Shown: positions 52,038 through 62,147, counted from the stretch's first letter. The stretch: 64,000 nt of DNA from Chrysoporthe austroafricana (GCA_001051155.2 JYIP02000007.1:3970342-4034341); one strand, 5' to 3'. The notes: a model not told the origin generated them from the letters alone. Made by a program: numbers and translations.

Positions 52038-53705
52038 CTACGCAGGCGGTGGTGAGAGCAGGGAGTCGCTGTCTACGGGCCTCCCCTGGCGCCCCGACCC
52101 GTCCGACGTCCGTGCCCTCTTGTTCGCCCCGGACGAAGGCGACATGCCGCCCGACCGCTGCCGTCTCCTCGTTCCCGCACTGCTTGGACCACGCCCGCTG
52201 CTCTGGGTTTCCCCCCCTTCCGAGCTGGGCCCTGCCGCCGCTGCCGCCCCCGCGGCCTCCCCCCACACCTCGTCCGCCAGGGCTTCCTCGGCCGTGGGCC
52301 GCTCGGCAGGGTCCCACGCCAGCATCGTACGGAGGAGGGCGCCGAGGCCCGCAGGCATGCGGTCCTGCAGGCGGGCCAGGTGCTCGAGGGCCCGCAGGTG
52401 GCGGCGGTGGTCCGCGATCGGCTCGGTCCAGGCCCGCCCGCCGCCGCCAAAGGTGGCCAGCAGGGAGAGCCCCAGGCTGAAGATGTCCACCGCGCTAGTG
52501 TAGCCGCCGCCCTGTTGTTGTTCTCGCCGCGCCTGGGCCCCCCACACCTCGGGTGCGGTGAAGCCCGGCGGGCCGAGAGCGGTCAGGAAGCCCGTGGTGC
52601 CCACCTTGGCCTTGCCGTAGTCGCACAGGGCGGCGGCGGGCGGCTGCAAGGAGAACACCAGCAGGTTCCGGGGGCTGATGTCGCGGTGCATGATGCCCGC
52701 GGCGTGCAGGTTGCGGACCCCTTCCAGCACCTGGCGGAAAAGCGCCAGCCTTGTCGCCATGGCCATGTCGTGCCATGCCGCCGTGGCGAAGGACCAGGGC
52801 GCGTACGGCATCACGAGATGCACGGTCTCGAGCTTGGACCGGAAACACGGCGGCGACTGGCCGTGCTCGCACCACCACGCAGACACGGCAACGAGGCCGA
52901 CCGTCTGCGCAGGGATCCGCGACGCGATAGCGATCTCGTTGTTTACCATATCTCTGTCGCTGCTGGTGCCGTGGATCGTCTTGCAGGCGGCCAGATCGCC
53001 GGTCTCCTTGTTAATGCCGACTGTTACCACGCCGAAAGCGCCCTTGGCCACGGTATGGTGCAGGATGAGGTTCCTCATGTGCATATGGTCGCGGGAAGGC
53101 AGGACATCGAGGCAGCTGTGCTGCCGTACGCACTCGGGGTCCCATTGCGAATGCCATTTCTGCAGATAGTTGTTGCGGCGAGCCAGGTAGGCTGTCTCGT
53201 CTTGGATGGCGAGGTCGAGCACGAAATCGAGCGGGCCGATGCGGAGGTGGTTGGTCGTCATGTGGAGGACGTATTTGTCGCGGTACTGCAATTCGATATC
53301 CGTATTTCGCTCAGCTTGCAGGTATACAATCGGGTGAAACTTGCTCGTATTGCGTAGCATCAGGACGCCAGACCGTGCGTGGATCAAGATCTCGCAGACG
53401 TCGTTCCCTCTAATCTGGCGTGACCTGGACGAGCAGATGGGCAGGTTGATACTGCCGCTGTTCTTGGGCCCCAACTTCCCGACCACCCAACTACCATCTG
53501 TGCCAGAACCACGCTGGTCGAACGAGAGGACAAGCTGATATCGGGATTGCGTAGATCGGTTGCTGGGCCGCGCTGCCGCTGCCTCTGCTGCGGGGTTGAC
53601 GCGGACCGCGGGAAGGCTAGTGGAGGGTTCGGGGTGCGCCTCGACCAAGGAAGCTAGACATTTTTGTGCTAGGGCGTTCTCGGGGGTGAGCGTTGCAAAA
53701 ATCAT
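52038..53705 (-). CDS. FHA-like / protein kinase (555 aa)
   Basis: A single-exon frame from the ATG at 53705 (MIFATLTPENALAQK); upstream in-frame codons run into an ATT repeat without an ATG. Residues about 60-170 (GSWVVGKLGPKNSGSINLP, CEILIHARSGVLMLRN) resemble an FHA-type beta-sandwich. The kinase domain covers about 210-460: Gly loop VAKGAFGVVTVG, Lys in LAACKTI, alpha-C Glu in NNEIAIASRI, catalytic HRDISPRNLL, CDYG in place of DFG, FTAPEVWG, SAVDIFSLGLSLL and LAWDPAERPTAEEAL. The tail is Ser/Gly-rich with a KRARTS patch. Catalytic residues appear complete; Tyr for Phe in DFG is tolerated in many kinases. Likely a nuclear or cytosolic Ser/Thr kinase of a fungal-specific group. Divergent from the NLS-rich protein gene. 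Confidence 0.88.
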   Translation of the reverse strand: MIFATLTPENALAQKCLASLVEAHPEPSTSLPAVRVNPAAEAAAARPSNRSTQSRYQLVLSFDQRGSGTDGSWVVGKLGPKNSGSINLPICSSRSRQIRGNDVCEILIHARSGVLMLRNTSKFHPIVYLQAERNTDIELQYRDKYVLHMTTNHLRIGPLDFVLDLAIQDETAYLARRNNYLQKWHSQWDPECVRQHSCLDVLPSRDHMHMRNLILHHTVAKGAFGVVTVGINKETGDLAACKTIHGTSSDRDMVNNEIAIASRIPAQTVGLVAVSAWWCEHGQSPPCFRSKLETVHLVMPYAPWSFATAAWHDMAMATRLALFRQVLEGVRNLHAAGIMHRDISPRNLLVFSLQPPAAALCDYGKAKVGTTGFLTALGPPGFTAPEVWGAQARREQQQGGGYTSAVDIFSLGLSLLATFGGGGRAWTEPIADHRRHLRALEHLARLQDRMPAGLGALLRTMLAWDPAERPTAEEALADEVWGEAAGAAAAAGPSSEGGETQSSGRGPSSAGTRRRQRSGGMSPSSGANKRARTSDGSGRQGRPVDSDSLLSPPPA

Positions 53706-54002
53706 AATGATGATAATAATAATGATTGATGCTATGAACAAGAACAGCTTGCAATCTCGGTAGCAACCAAGTCGGCGAGGTGTTCTGTTCAAGTAGTCCT
53801 GACTGTCCCTGCAGCAAAAAAGGAGATGGCGGGGGCGCGTCGTCTATAAGCGGGGCTGCAACACGTGTACTTCTGCATCCCCGCGCACCATTCTTGACCC
53901 GCCTAGCAACAAGCAACACCACGTCTCGCGACACTTATCGACAGCCCCGTCGGCAATAACAACAGTATTGCTATCGACAGCGATACGTACGACTGGCTCA
54001 TC
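53706..54002. promoter_or_regulatory. Short divergent promoter region
   Basis: 297 bp between the kinase and NLS-rich protein starts. An ATT/ATC trinucleotide run lies at the kinase end. Confidence 0.4.
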
Positions 54003-55520
54003 ATGCCATTCTGTTCCCCCCAACGCCCGGGCGAGACAGATGACGAGTACGACGAGAGGTTTAGGAACGCCCGAGACGCATGGCGCCAAGAATTCGTGGA
54101 CAACTACTACAGGTCAAGAGAAGCAGGCCACCTGACTCCGGACAGCGATGGCTTGACTGAGGAAGAGATGGCGGCGGAAGTCAGAAACGTCGAGATAGCT
54201 ATCCTGATCGACGCAGGGCTGGCGACACACGAGGACTTCGAGAGACCCCGAGAAAGCCGATATCCCCCCTCCGTCGCCGTCCCCGGCCGGTCCCTGAGCG
54301 AGGTCAGCGTGTCGCCCGTACCCTGGGCGAACGCCCCCGAGCTCAACGGCCCGCAAGGAGTGGAGCACCCCTGGTGGCCGGACCTTGATACGCCCTCGCC
54401 GCGGCCGGCCTCCCAGGGCGGCAGCAGCAGCAGCACGAGCAGCAGGGGCGCCAGCCCCGAGACATCATCGCGCGACAAGAGTAACAAGAGGGCCCGGGAC
54501 GAGCAGCCCGAGGACGAGACGCGGGTCGGCGGCGGCGGCGACGACCTCGACCACGACGACCTCGACCACGACCACGACGACCACGACCAGACGCAGGCCG
54601 CCCGCGGGCAAGGCCGACGACCCCGTGCCAAAAAGAGGAGGAGGATAGACACGACGAAGACGACGACAGACGGTAGCCCCGAGGCATCGCAGGCCGCGCC
54701 GAGCACATCGAGCCACAAGAGGAGGAACAAGAGAGGCCGGGACGAGCAGAAGCCCGATCACGAGACACAGACGGCCCCTGCCAAAAAGAGGAGGATACAC
54801 ACACATGCGCCGCCGCCACCACCACCACCACCGGCGGCAGCAGCCGGCGCGGCGTCCCACGGCAAGAGGAGACGGGGGCCCGGGGACGACTCCTCCCACC
54901 AAGAGCAGGCGGGCCAGCCAGGACGGGGTGCAGCAATCAAGAGAAGGAGGGTTGAGGAGACAGTAACAACAGCAGCAACAACAACGACAAACAAGGCTGC
55001 TGGCCGGAGTGGTCGGGGCCGCACAGCACGGCCTGCCCGGGTGCGGTTCGCCGCCCACCACGAAGAGATGCTGGGCACCCACGCGGCTAATGTTCCGCCG
55101 CCGCCGCTATCATCAACGTCCACCCGGGTCACCCGTGCACGCCTCCGCCAGCTCTCGGGCAGGGACGCCCAGCTGTGGCAGCTCGGGCAGCACGGCCAGG
55201 TCGACGTGCAGCAGCAGTCCCCCGAGGCTGCAGGCGACAGGTCGAAATCACGGCCTGCTAGCACGAAGGTAGGCAACAGTACCACGAATACGGGCGGCAA
55301 GGCCAGGGCGGGCGGCAAGATGGGCACCAAGGCAAGCAACAACACCGCCAACACCAGTAGCAAGGCCAGGGCGAGTAGCAAGGCCAGGGCGGACAGCAAG
55401 GCCAAGAGGGGCAGCAAGACAGGCCCCAAGACGAGCACCAGGACGAGCACCAGAGCCAAGGCCGGCAACACTACAACTCCCGTGAGTACCAAGGAAAGAC
55501 GTCTGCTGCGGGCAAGATGA
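54003..55520 (+). CDS. Disordered, basic, NLS-rich protein with internal modules (505 aa)
   Basis: Starts at ATCATGCC and ends at TGA. Residues 1-85 (DDEYDERFRNARDAWRQEFV, EEEMAAEVRNVEIAILI) are helical and acidic. The rest is low complexity. A module of the form KR(A/G)RDEQ...(E/H)ET...KKRR(R)I recurs at least twice, with further KRRR patches, each a strong candidate nuclear localisation signal. An Asp/His run (DLDHDDLDHDHDDHD), an eight-Pro run and a Ser/Lys/Ala/Thr-rich tail (SSKARASSKARADSKAKRG) follow. No catalytic domain is recognised. Binding to nucleic acid is an inference from charge. Sits head-to-head with the kinase gene. Confidence 0.7.
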   Translation: MPFCSPQRPGETDDEYDERFRNARDAWRQEFVDNYYRSREAGHLTPDSDGLTEEEMAAEVRNVEIAILIDAGLATHEDFERPRESRYPPSVAVPGRSLSEVSVSPVPWANAPELNGPQGVEHPWWPDLDTPSPRPASQGGSSSSTSSRGASPETSSRDKSNKRARDEQPEDETRVGGGGDDLDHDDLDHDHDDHDQTQAARGQGRRPRAKKRRRIDTTKTTTDGSPEASQAAPSTSSHKRRNKRGRDEQKPDHETQTAPAKKRRIHTHAPPPPPPPPAAAAGAASHGKRRRGPGDDSSHQEQAGQPGRGAAIKRRRVEETVTTAATTTTNKAAGRSGRGRTARPARVRFAAHHEEMLGTHAANVPPPPLSSTSTRVTRARLRQLSGRDAQLWQLGQHGQVDVQQQSPEAAGDRSKSRPASTKVGNSTTNTGGKARAGGKMGTKASNNTANTSSKARASSKARADSKAKRGSKTGPKTSTRTSTRAKAGNTTTPVSTKERRLLRAR

Positions 55521-55609
55521 AAGGGCCAAGGAGCAAGGCGCACACGGAAGGCTTCACAAGAGCAAGGCCACATGGAAGGCTTCATTCACACAAGGCGCAG
55601 CGGACGAGA

Positions 55610-56010
55610 GGGCGTGTGCTGGTTATCCTGACAGGGTCGGGTGCAGCCAGTGACGCTCCTCCGCTCCCGCCGTTGCAGGACAGGGCCGGGGAGGATAAGA
55701 CGAGCGCCCGCGAGGCTTGCGTGTACCGGTTATCCCGACAGGGTTGGGTGCAGCCGGCGACGGCCTTGCTTGCGTGCACACTGCCGTGGCGATATGCTAC
55801 AGTGGTGGTGCCTTCATCCCCTGGGACAGTCGCGCCTGGGCAGGAGGAGTTGGGGCGTGTGCTGGTCATCCTGACAGGGTTGGGTGCAGCCAGTGACGTT
55901 CCTACTCGCCTGTTGCGCAGAGGACAAGACGGGGCGCCTGGTGAGGTGTCGTGTACCAGTTATCCTGACAGGGTCGGGTGCAGCTGGCGACGATGTCTGC
56001 GTCTGCCTAG
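55610..56010 (+). repeat. Four-copy tandem/dispersed unit (about 110-130 bp)
   Basis: The block TATCCTGACAGGGTCGGGTG plus CAGCCAGTGACG appears at about 55623, 55733, 55865 and 55962, with related spacer (GGACAAGACGGGGCGCC type). Confidence 0.8.
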
Positions 56011-56479
56011 CTATCCTTGATTGTGCCAAGCCTGTAGTAGCCTATGGCTCTGTTACGGTCTGTTGCTGTGTTGATATCCGCCCTTGCAACTCCTCACAGT
56101 CGGGTGCTACAGAGGGCCGTGGATCTGCGCGAACACGCTGAAGATGTATGTAGTCGTGGGGAACAGGGATAGTCTGGTTCTGACTCTGAAGAGACTGAAA
56201 GAAAACTGTTACCCTGTAGCTGCGAAAACCTACTGCATTGGCCACCCCAATACGCCCTTCAGCCCTCCACGTGTAGGATGATTGTAGATTGAGACGAGCC
56301 ACTCTCAAACGATGTTGAAGATGCGTTCGGCTGGGCTTCTTCCCTTGCACTCGCAGTTGGGGCCTTCGGCTTGTCATCTCCTTCGCTAACGAAAGGGCAG
56401 CTGTCCAGTCGTTTCCCACATATAGCAAGGCCGCTAACCGAGTCCCTATTGAATAGACTATTCTGTAATCATCCCTGAA

Positions 56480-57060
56480 CTAGGTACCATTTTTGCTATC
56501 TGTCTGTCGTGAACAATAATCATATGGCCCAGGATAGCCGTTGCCATATCGTCCTTCTGCCTCCTCAATATAGCGAGAAAGTAGCTTGTCCACTCGCGTA
56601 CCTATATCTGCGAGAATCTTTTGAACTGCCCGCCCGGGAAAAAGCAGAAGAATCCAGATCGTTATAGAGCCACTCGAGCATAATGACGCCCAGAAACCAA
56701 ATATCGACCAAGATACTATAGTCGTGGTTCGAGAAGATTTCGAGAGCTGTATACTGGAGCGTTCTACAGAAAGTCTGCAAGGCGGCATTTCTGGTAATTC
56801 TTGCTAAGCTGAAATCAGCAATAAGGACTTTGAACGGGTCTTGCTGGACGAGCAGGTTCGCGGGTTTGAGATTGCAATGGGCTACGATTGCCTCGTGAAG
56901 GCAGATAAGGCCATCAAGTACCTACCGAATGCAGTAATATATTCGGACTGCTCTGTAATACCAGCGTCGATAATATTTCCCAAAGGATAATATTGCATGA
57001 TGATTGTATGCTGAGGCGTTAACCAGAAGTCAAATATCGGAACGATATTTTGCTATTGAT
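56480..57060 (-). pseudogene. Protein kinase relic with degenerate catalytic motifs
   Basis: The minus strand reads VPIFDFWLTPQHTIIMQYYP (hinge region), then, after a one-base shift near 56925, VLDGLICLHEAIVAHCNLKP then ANLL, IADFSLARI, QYTALEIFSNHDYSILVDIW and FLGVIMLEWLY. The expected HRD, DFG, APE and WSLG motifs read HCN, DFS, ALE and WFLG. Every one of these changes is explained by C-to-T or G-to-A. The N-lobe with the ATP Lys was not found. A RIP-like mutated relic or pseudokinase; not active. Confidence 0.75.
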
Positions 57061-58204
57061 AATTAGTGCTATCATGAGAAGATCATATATGGATATTAGC
57101 ATAATACACATATGTATATAGTTCTACGAATTTGCCGAGCGGCAGGCGGACTGGTACCAGGCGAAACGAGATGTCAAGAGGCCCATGTACGGACTGGAAT
57201 GTAGTATGATATGAGATAAGATGGGACGAGAGACTGGATATCAAACAAGTATGGTATTAAGAGCGCCATACATAGTACTAATTTAGCAATGAATAGATAT
57301 AATACTGAGCATTAGAATAAGCAAAAGCTAGATGCTGCAACTAACCTTCATTCCTTATTGAATTACCTTAATGAAATATTTCGCAATTTCTCTGTAACTT
57401 GCCTGGTTCCCAGAGCCTTGCCGCGTCGCAGAAGGCCGATAGCAGCGATATACGGTTGCTTATGCCTTTCAGTAAACACCTCAAGGTTAATATTGTGCAG
57501 AAGGCTGTTGGTATATTCTTAGGCTTCATAACAATAATCACTAGAGAGGCATACGCGGCTATGAAAATCATCGTTAGCAGCGTCCTTTACCTTGAGTGAT
57601 TTGCGGATATCTAGAAAGGGTACCGTAGTACCAATACAGAGTAGCCCGAGCAGTGCTGGAGGCGAGTCAGGCCCACTCAAGACTGGCCTAAAATACCGGC
57701 TCGACCAGCCCCTCCTGGCATCCTTGCTGCACCCTGACTCGAGCCTCCTGGCTCAGTCCAGCAATCGAGCCCGGGATTGACCACACATCGTCGACGGTAG
57801 GGTCGGCGAAGGGACCTTTTCGCTGCCCAGTGCATGACGTATTGGAGCGTGGACCAGTATTTGGTGACGCTCGCTGGAAATGTATCAGGAGTCACGGTGA
57901 CGACACTGGGTCCAACCTCCAGAGCCTCGATGCGGTATATAGTGAATAGTGCGCCCTCAACATCCCACCAGCACCCCTGTCACAGGCGACAGCTCCAGTA
58001 AAATCAACCTCACCTCATCCAAAATCCTCACATACCTAGCCTACCCTCGCCCCCCCCCCGGCGAGACCCACATTCACCTCGAGTTTTGTAGCCTCTACAT
58101 ATCCGCCATGCTTTCAAACGAAATTGGTAACCTTGGATTGTGACGAATACGACATACGCAATGTTTGATTCAAGCATGGCCCTCCTGGGAATTCCTGACC
58201 GCTC
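57061..58204. other. Spacer with coding-like remnants
   Basis: On the minus strand at about 57668-57960, EVGPSVVTVTPDTFPASVTK and, in another frame, ADPTVDDVWSIPGSIAGLSQ look like broken exons of an unrecognised gene. AT-rich sequence lies around 57.0-57.4 kb. Confidence 0.35.
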
Positions 58205-58516
58205 ATGTTGCTCAAGATCGTTGAGGGCATTGCGGTATTTCTTCTTCTGCTCCCGGTGCTGCGGTGCTACGACTGCTTCCACTGGACGAGGCAGATGGAC
58301 AGGCAGTTCTGTCCCAAGTGCGGACAGGCCACGCTGACTAGAACTAGCTGCTCGACTAACTCGTCAGGGAACATGCGGCTGCACCTCAAGAAGAACTTCC
58401 AGTACAACAAGCGAGGCAATGTCTACAGCATCCCCAAGCTGCACGTGCCGTCACGGTTGCCGTTCGTCCGGTTACACGTCCCGCCGCCATTCTTAGTGAC
58501 CCCGCGCCTAGACTAG
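58205..58516 (+). pseudogene. NOB1-type zinc-ribbon fragment
   Basis: The frame encodes LRCYDCFHWTRQMDRQFCPK then CGQATLTRTSCSTN, HLKKNFQYNKRGNVYSIPK. The two CxxC knuckles (RCYDC, FCPKCG) and the HLKKN..NxRGNxYSIPKP signature are specific to the zinc ribbon of NOB1, the endonuclease that makes the 3' end of 18S rRNA. The PIN nuclease domain that should precede it is absent. The 3' end departs from the family after IPK. So this is a duplicated, isolated fragment; the functional gene must be elsewhere. It starts at an ATG only by chance. Confidence 0.75.
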
Positions 58517-58619
58517 GACCGTCTCCTGGTCTTCCTCATCACGTACTTACGGGCTGCGTTAGTCCTGGATCTACAGATTTGGCCTGTTCCTGCAACCTGG
58601 CCTGCTCGTTGGTTCATAA

Positions 58620-59005
58620 CTGCCGGGCTGCCGGGCTGGCCGGGCCAGGCGCGCAGGCCGGCCAGGCCAGGGCTAGGGAGACGAGGCCGCGAGGGCGAAG
58701 GGGAGGGAGACCAGGCTGCGGGCGGGGACAAAGCCACGATGGGGACAAGGCTGGCGGGCGGGGACAAGGCTTGTCAGCATGCAAGGCCCAGCCGGGCCAG
58801 CGCACACACAGCTGTCCTTCACGCACACAGCTGACACAGCTGTCACAGCTGTCCCCGCGCTATGCCCCGCTGTGCCCCGCACGACCAGCTGTGGTGATGC
58901 TTATGTCCGACTATAGCCGAACCACGTGATCACGCGCACTGGTGTTGCGCACTGGTGCTGATATACGCGCTCCTCCTCTGTGCAGACCAGCCAGCCAGCC
59001 CGTGC
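58620..59005 (-). repeat. Long inverted repeat, right copy
   Basis: Reverse complement of 51237-51605, including TGATCACGCGCACTGGTGTT and GGCGGGCGGGGACAAGGCTT. Confidence 0.75.
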
Positions 59006-59334
59006 TTGCGATAGCATTACCCCCTCTTCCTTTCTTTGTCACAGCCAGGTGCCCGCATGGTGCTCTCCTCCTGCCCCCCCTCCTCCTCGTAGCCAGCTGC
59101 ATGCAGAGCATCATACCCTACGGGCGCTCCTTCATGTCTAGCTGACTGGCTGCGTGACTGGCTGGCTGGCTGTCTGCCTGCGTGCCGGCCGGCAAGGCCA
59201 GAGCAGCCATGGACACCTTGTGTCCTCTCGCATCCTGCCATAGCCCCTCGTCCCTCTCTCCTCCCACAGCCTTCTTAACACTCTTCCCATAGCTCCGCCC
59301 AGACCTCCTCTTCGCACAGCCCTAAGAGCTGCCA

Positions 59335-59760
59335 CAGCCTCCACAGCTTGCACGGCTCGCACAGCTCGCATTCCACAGCTCTTAGATCTCCTAGACCTCC
59401 TCTTCATATAGCCCTTACAGCTCCGAGAGCTTTCATAGCTTCGAGAGCTGGCACAGCTCCGAGAGCTCGCACAGCCCTCACAGCTCGTATAGCTGCCATT
59501 CCTCTCGCAGCTATCGCAGCTCGCATTCTACAGTTTCCGGAACTCGCGCAGCTCGAACAGCTTCCACAGCTCGCACAGCTCCGAGAGCTCGCACAGCTTC
59601 GAAGGCTCGCACAGCTCGCACAGCTCGTCTTCCTACACTTCCGAGAGCTCGCACGGCTGCCACAGCTCCCACCAGACCTCTTCGCACAGCCCATACAGCC
59701 CGCACAGCCCCAAGAGCTTGCACAGCTTTGAGAGCTCGCACAGCTCGCGCAGTTCCGGCC
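59335..59760 (-). repeat. 9-bp minisatellite, CACAGCTCG type (same unit, reverse strand)
   Basis: Dozens of degenerate units of CACAGCTCG/AGAGCTCGC, the reverse complement of the GAGCTGTGC unit at 51.7 kb. Open frames through it are repeat artefacts (Ala-Val-Arg-Ala or Ser-Cys-Ala patterns). Confidence 0.8.
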
Positions 59761-61463
59761 AGCAGCTCTGGTCTCGACGTTTCCGGTAAGCTCGTCTCGC
59801 CCCTCCCGGCTTCTGTCATGCTGACTACGCCTCCTAGCTGCCGATGCTGCCCCCGCCCCCTCCCTCCTGGTTCCGACAGACGGACCCGTAAAACGGGGCT
59901 GCTCGTGCACAAAGAGGATCCGGAATCAGCCTTCATGGCGAGGAGAACAGCACGGCTCGTGGCACGGCTTATGGCACGGCTCGTGGGGGTCGCTGCTATC
60001 CATCGGGGCTCGACAGTGATATCGACATTACGGTCATGCACCTCCAAAGCCAACCCACGTCTCCCACAATGCCATTGGGCCTCGGCACTGTCAGGCCCCG
60101 TTACAATGCGGCTAGATGTTGCGCAGGCCCTGGCGCGCGGCGGAAGTTGGTCGGCAGAAGAGTCGTTTTCAGCCTCTCCCTGTCGTCTTTGCGTGGACGT
60201 GGTGGCCTGCGCGGCACGCATTACCACGCCTCGTCTGGCTTGTCTTCCCTATTATGGTCGTCGTCCAAATTCCTCGCGCGCATGGATAAGCAGTCCGTGC
60301 CTTAACGCGTTCTCGAGCGTATTTCGTCGTTTCAGTTATCCCCGAGCCTCTTGTTGTCGCTGCCGACCTCGCGTTGCCCCCCCCCTTCTGGTTGCGCGCG
60401 CGTGTCCGTGGTATATGGTTTCGATCTTCCTTTTGTCGTCCCCAGGCCTCTCCGCGCTCCGCGATATGTCCTTAGGCCGCCGTCAAGTGTCCACAGCCCC
60501 CTTTCAGTAGTATGGTCGTCTAGGTTCCTCGCGCGCGTGTGTCCAGGGGCTGCCGCGTTTTCCAGTTCTGCTGCCACAGCCTTTTTTTTCCACGTCCGTT
60601 TTTTTTCTTTTTTTATCGTCCCCTCGGGTTCCTTTCAGGTTGTCCCCGAGCCTCCCCTTATTGTCGCCGACCTCGCGTTGCCTGCCTGCATGTCCGTGGT
60701 ATGTGGTTTCGGATCTTCCTTTTATCGTCCCCAGGCCCGTCGTCAAGTGTCCGCGCCCTCGCCCTCGCTGCGCGCCCGCGTCCCAAACCACCCCCCAAAC
60801 CACCCCGACGATCCGTCCGAACGCCACCACACCTGCAATACGGGGCTGTACGGCTTGCAACCACCCGGAGAGGCATGGCACGATCTATCTGAAGCTATTG
60901 CCGGGGGTAGCAAGGGCGCAAGACCCTTTGTGCTGTTATTATTCGCAGGCCGGGCTGCCAGACTGGTTGTTTGAGCTGCCCGAAGCCCGGGCTTGTGCAG
61001 ATCAGATAGCAGCCCTCGGACGGACAGATCAGCTTCGGATTGCAACAATACAGGTCAAAGTCGTTCGGACAAAGCTGAATCCGGATCGGATAGCCTGGTT
61101 TATTATTCTATCCCCGGGATTTTCAAGGGCAGAGCACCTTTCTGTGCCGTGCCACAGCCCTTGGACGATATCTGGGGGCGCGGTTTCAACTGCTCGAGAG
61201 GTGCTTGACAGACGCGTAACAGAGGGCCCTTCGAGCGCCCTCGCGCGCAAAAAGCGCGGACCTCCTGCCCTCTCTGCCCTCCCTGCCCTCCCTCGCGCTC
61301 TTTTGCCCGCAAAGCCTACAGCTCGCGCCTTGCCCATAGCACCCCACAACGCCTCTTTTTGCCAGACAGACTGCCCTTTTGCTCGCACAGCTCGCACAGC
61401 TCCTACCCGCTCCATTCTCGAACGGACATCTCTCTCTATGCCATATCATAACAATACCATCCT
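59761..61463. other. GC-rich repeat region
   Basis: Long open frames exist on both strands but have no recognisable domain and are interlaced with repeats. A segment on the plus strand near 60960-61090 (DWLFELPEARACADQIAALG) is somewhat protein-like; its identity is unknown. Confidence 0.4.
60240..60765 (+). repeat. Degenerate direct repeat, two units of about 270-300 bp
   Basis: Shared blocks in the same order at about 60265/60530 (TTCCTCGCGCGC), 60340/60645 (TCCCCGAGCCTC), 60365/60665 (GCCGACCTCGCGTTGCC), 60400/60690 (TGTCCGTGGTAT) and 60475/60735 (GTCAAGTGTCC). Confidence 0.65.
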
Positions 61464-62147
61464 TCATTCTTCCGGCGTTTCCTGCATATTATTTAGCACG
61501 CGGCACAGCGCAGCTACATTGTGGAGCACCTCGCGGCGCAGCTCTCGCAGCTCTCGCAGCTCTCGCAGCTCCTCGCTCTGCCCAGCCGACAGGGTTCGCA
61601 GATCTCGCAGCTCTATGCGCTGCGCAGACGACAGGGCTTGCAGCTCCTCCAGTTCTCCCAGCTCCTCGCGCTGCGCAGCCAACAGGGCCCGCAGCTCTCG
61701 CAGCTCTATGCGCTGCGCAGACGACAGGGCCTGCAGCTCCTCCAGCTCTCCCAGCTCCTCGCGCTGCGCAGCCGACGTGGCCCGCAGCGCCTCCAGCTCG
61801 CGCCGCTGTGCGGTGTAGGCCGCCCCCACGGAGCGGAGCAGCCGGCGCAGGGCGCCGCGGCCGGCCCCGTTGTCGAGCGCGCGCCGGGGGCGCCGGGGGC
61901 TTCGGAACTGTGCATCGCCGAACTGTATACCGAGAAGCGCCGCATTCCGGGCGTGGGCGGCGGCGAGGGCGGCCTGCCGGCCGTGGCGGTTCTCGCTGCG
62001 CGCCAGCTCGCGGGAGAACGCCATATGGATCCGGTGCTTTGCGCGGTTGTACTCGGCGCGTGTCAGGGGGACGACTGCTCTTGTCTCGTCCTGGCCGCTG
62101 CTGCTGCTTCCTGGCGGCGAGGTGGGCGGGGTGGCTGCTGACGGCAT
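61464..62147 (-). CDS. Coiled-coil protein with 31-residue repeats and an ELR tail (227 aa)
   Basis: Starts at the ATG at 62147 (MPSAATPPTSPPG), just after a TTTG run; longer forms lack an upstream ATG. Residues 1-35 are disordered. Residues 35-110 form a basic helical region (LTRAEYNRAKHRIHMAFSRE). From about 125 the protein is a long amphipathic helix with repeats of LRALLAAQREELGELEEL, QALSSAQRIEL, then (ELR)4 near the end. The (ELR)4 stretch is encoded by the 9-bp unit GAGCTGCGA that forms minisatellites nearby. An oligomeric coiled coil is expected. No family is recognised. The frame is intact to the TAG/TGA at 61464. Confidence 0.65.
   Translation of the reverse strand: MPSAATPPTSPPGSSSSGQDETRAVVPLTRAEYNRAKHRIHMAFSRELARSENRHGRQAALAAAHARNAALLGIQFGDAQFRSPRRPRRALDNGAGRGALRRLLRSVGAAYTAQRRELEALRATSAAQREELGELEELQALSSAQRIELRELRALLAAQREELGELEELQALSSAQRIELRDLRTLSAGQSEELRELRELRELRREVLHNVAALCRVLNNMQETPEE

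Noticed and set aside
54107..55585. Large minus-strand frames opposite the NLS-rich gene
   Set aside because: Leu/Val/Arg/Ser-rich shadows of the repetitive plus-strand gene.
59348..60227. Open frames over the 9-bp minisatellite on both strands
   Set aside because: A 9-bp unit without a stop in a given frame is automatically open; no start context or domain.
60640..61818. 392-codon plus-strand frame
   Set aside because: Antisense to the coiled-coil gene in its second half and crossing degenerate repeats in the first; only a short patch looks protein-like.
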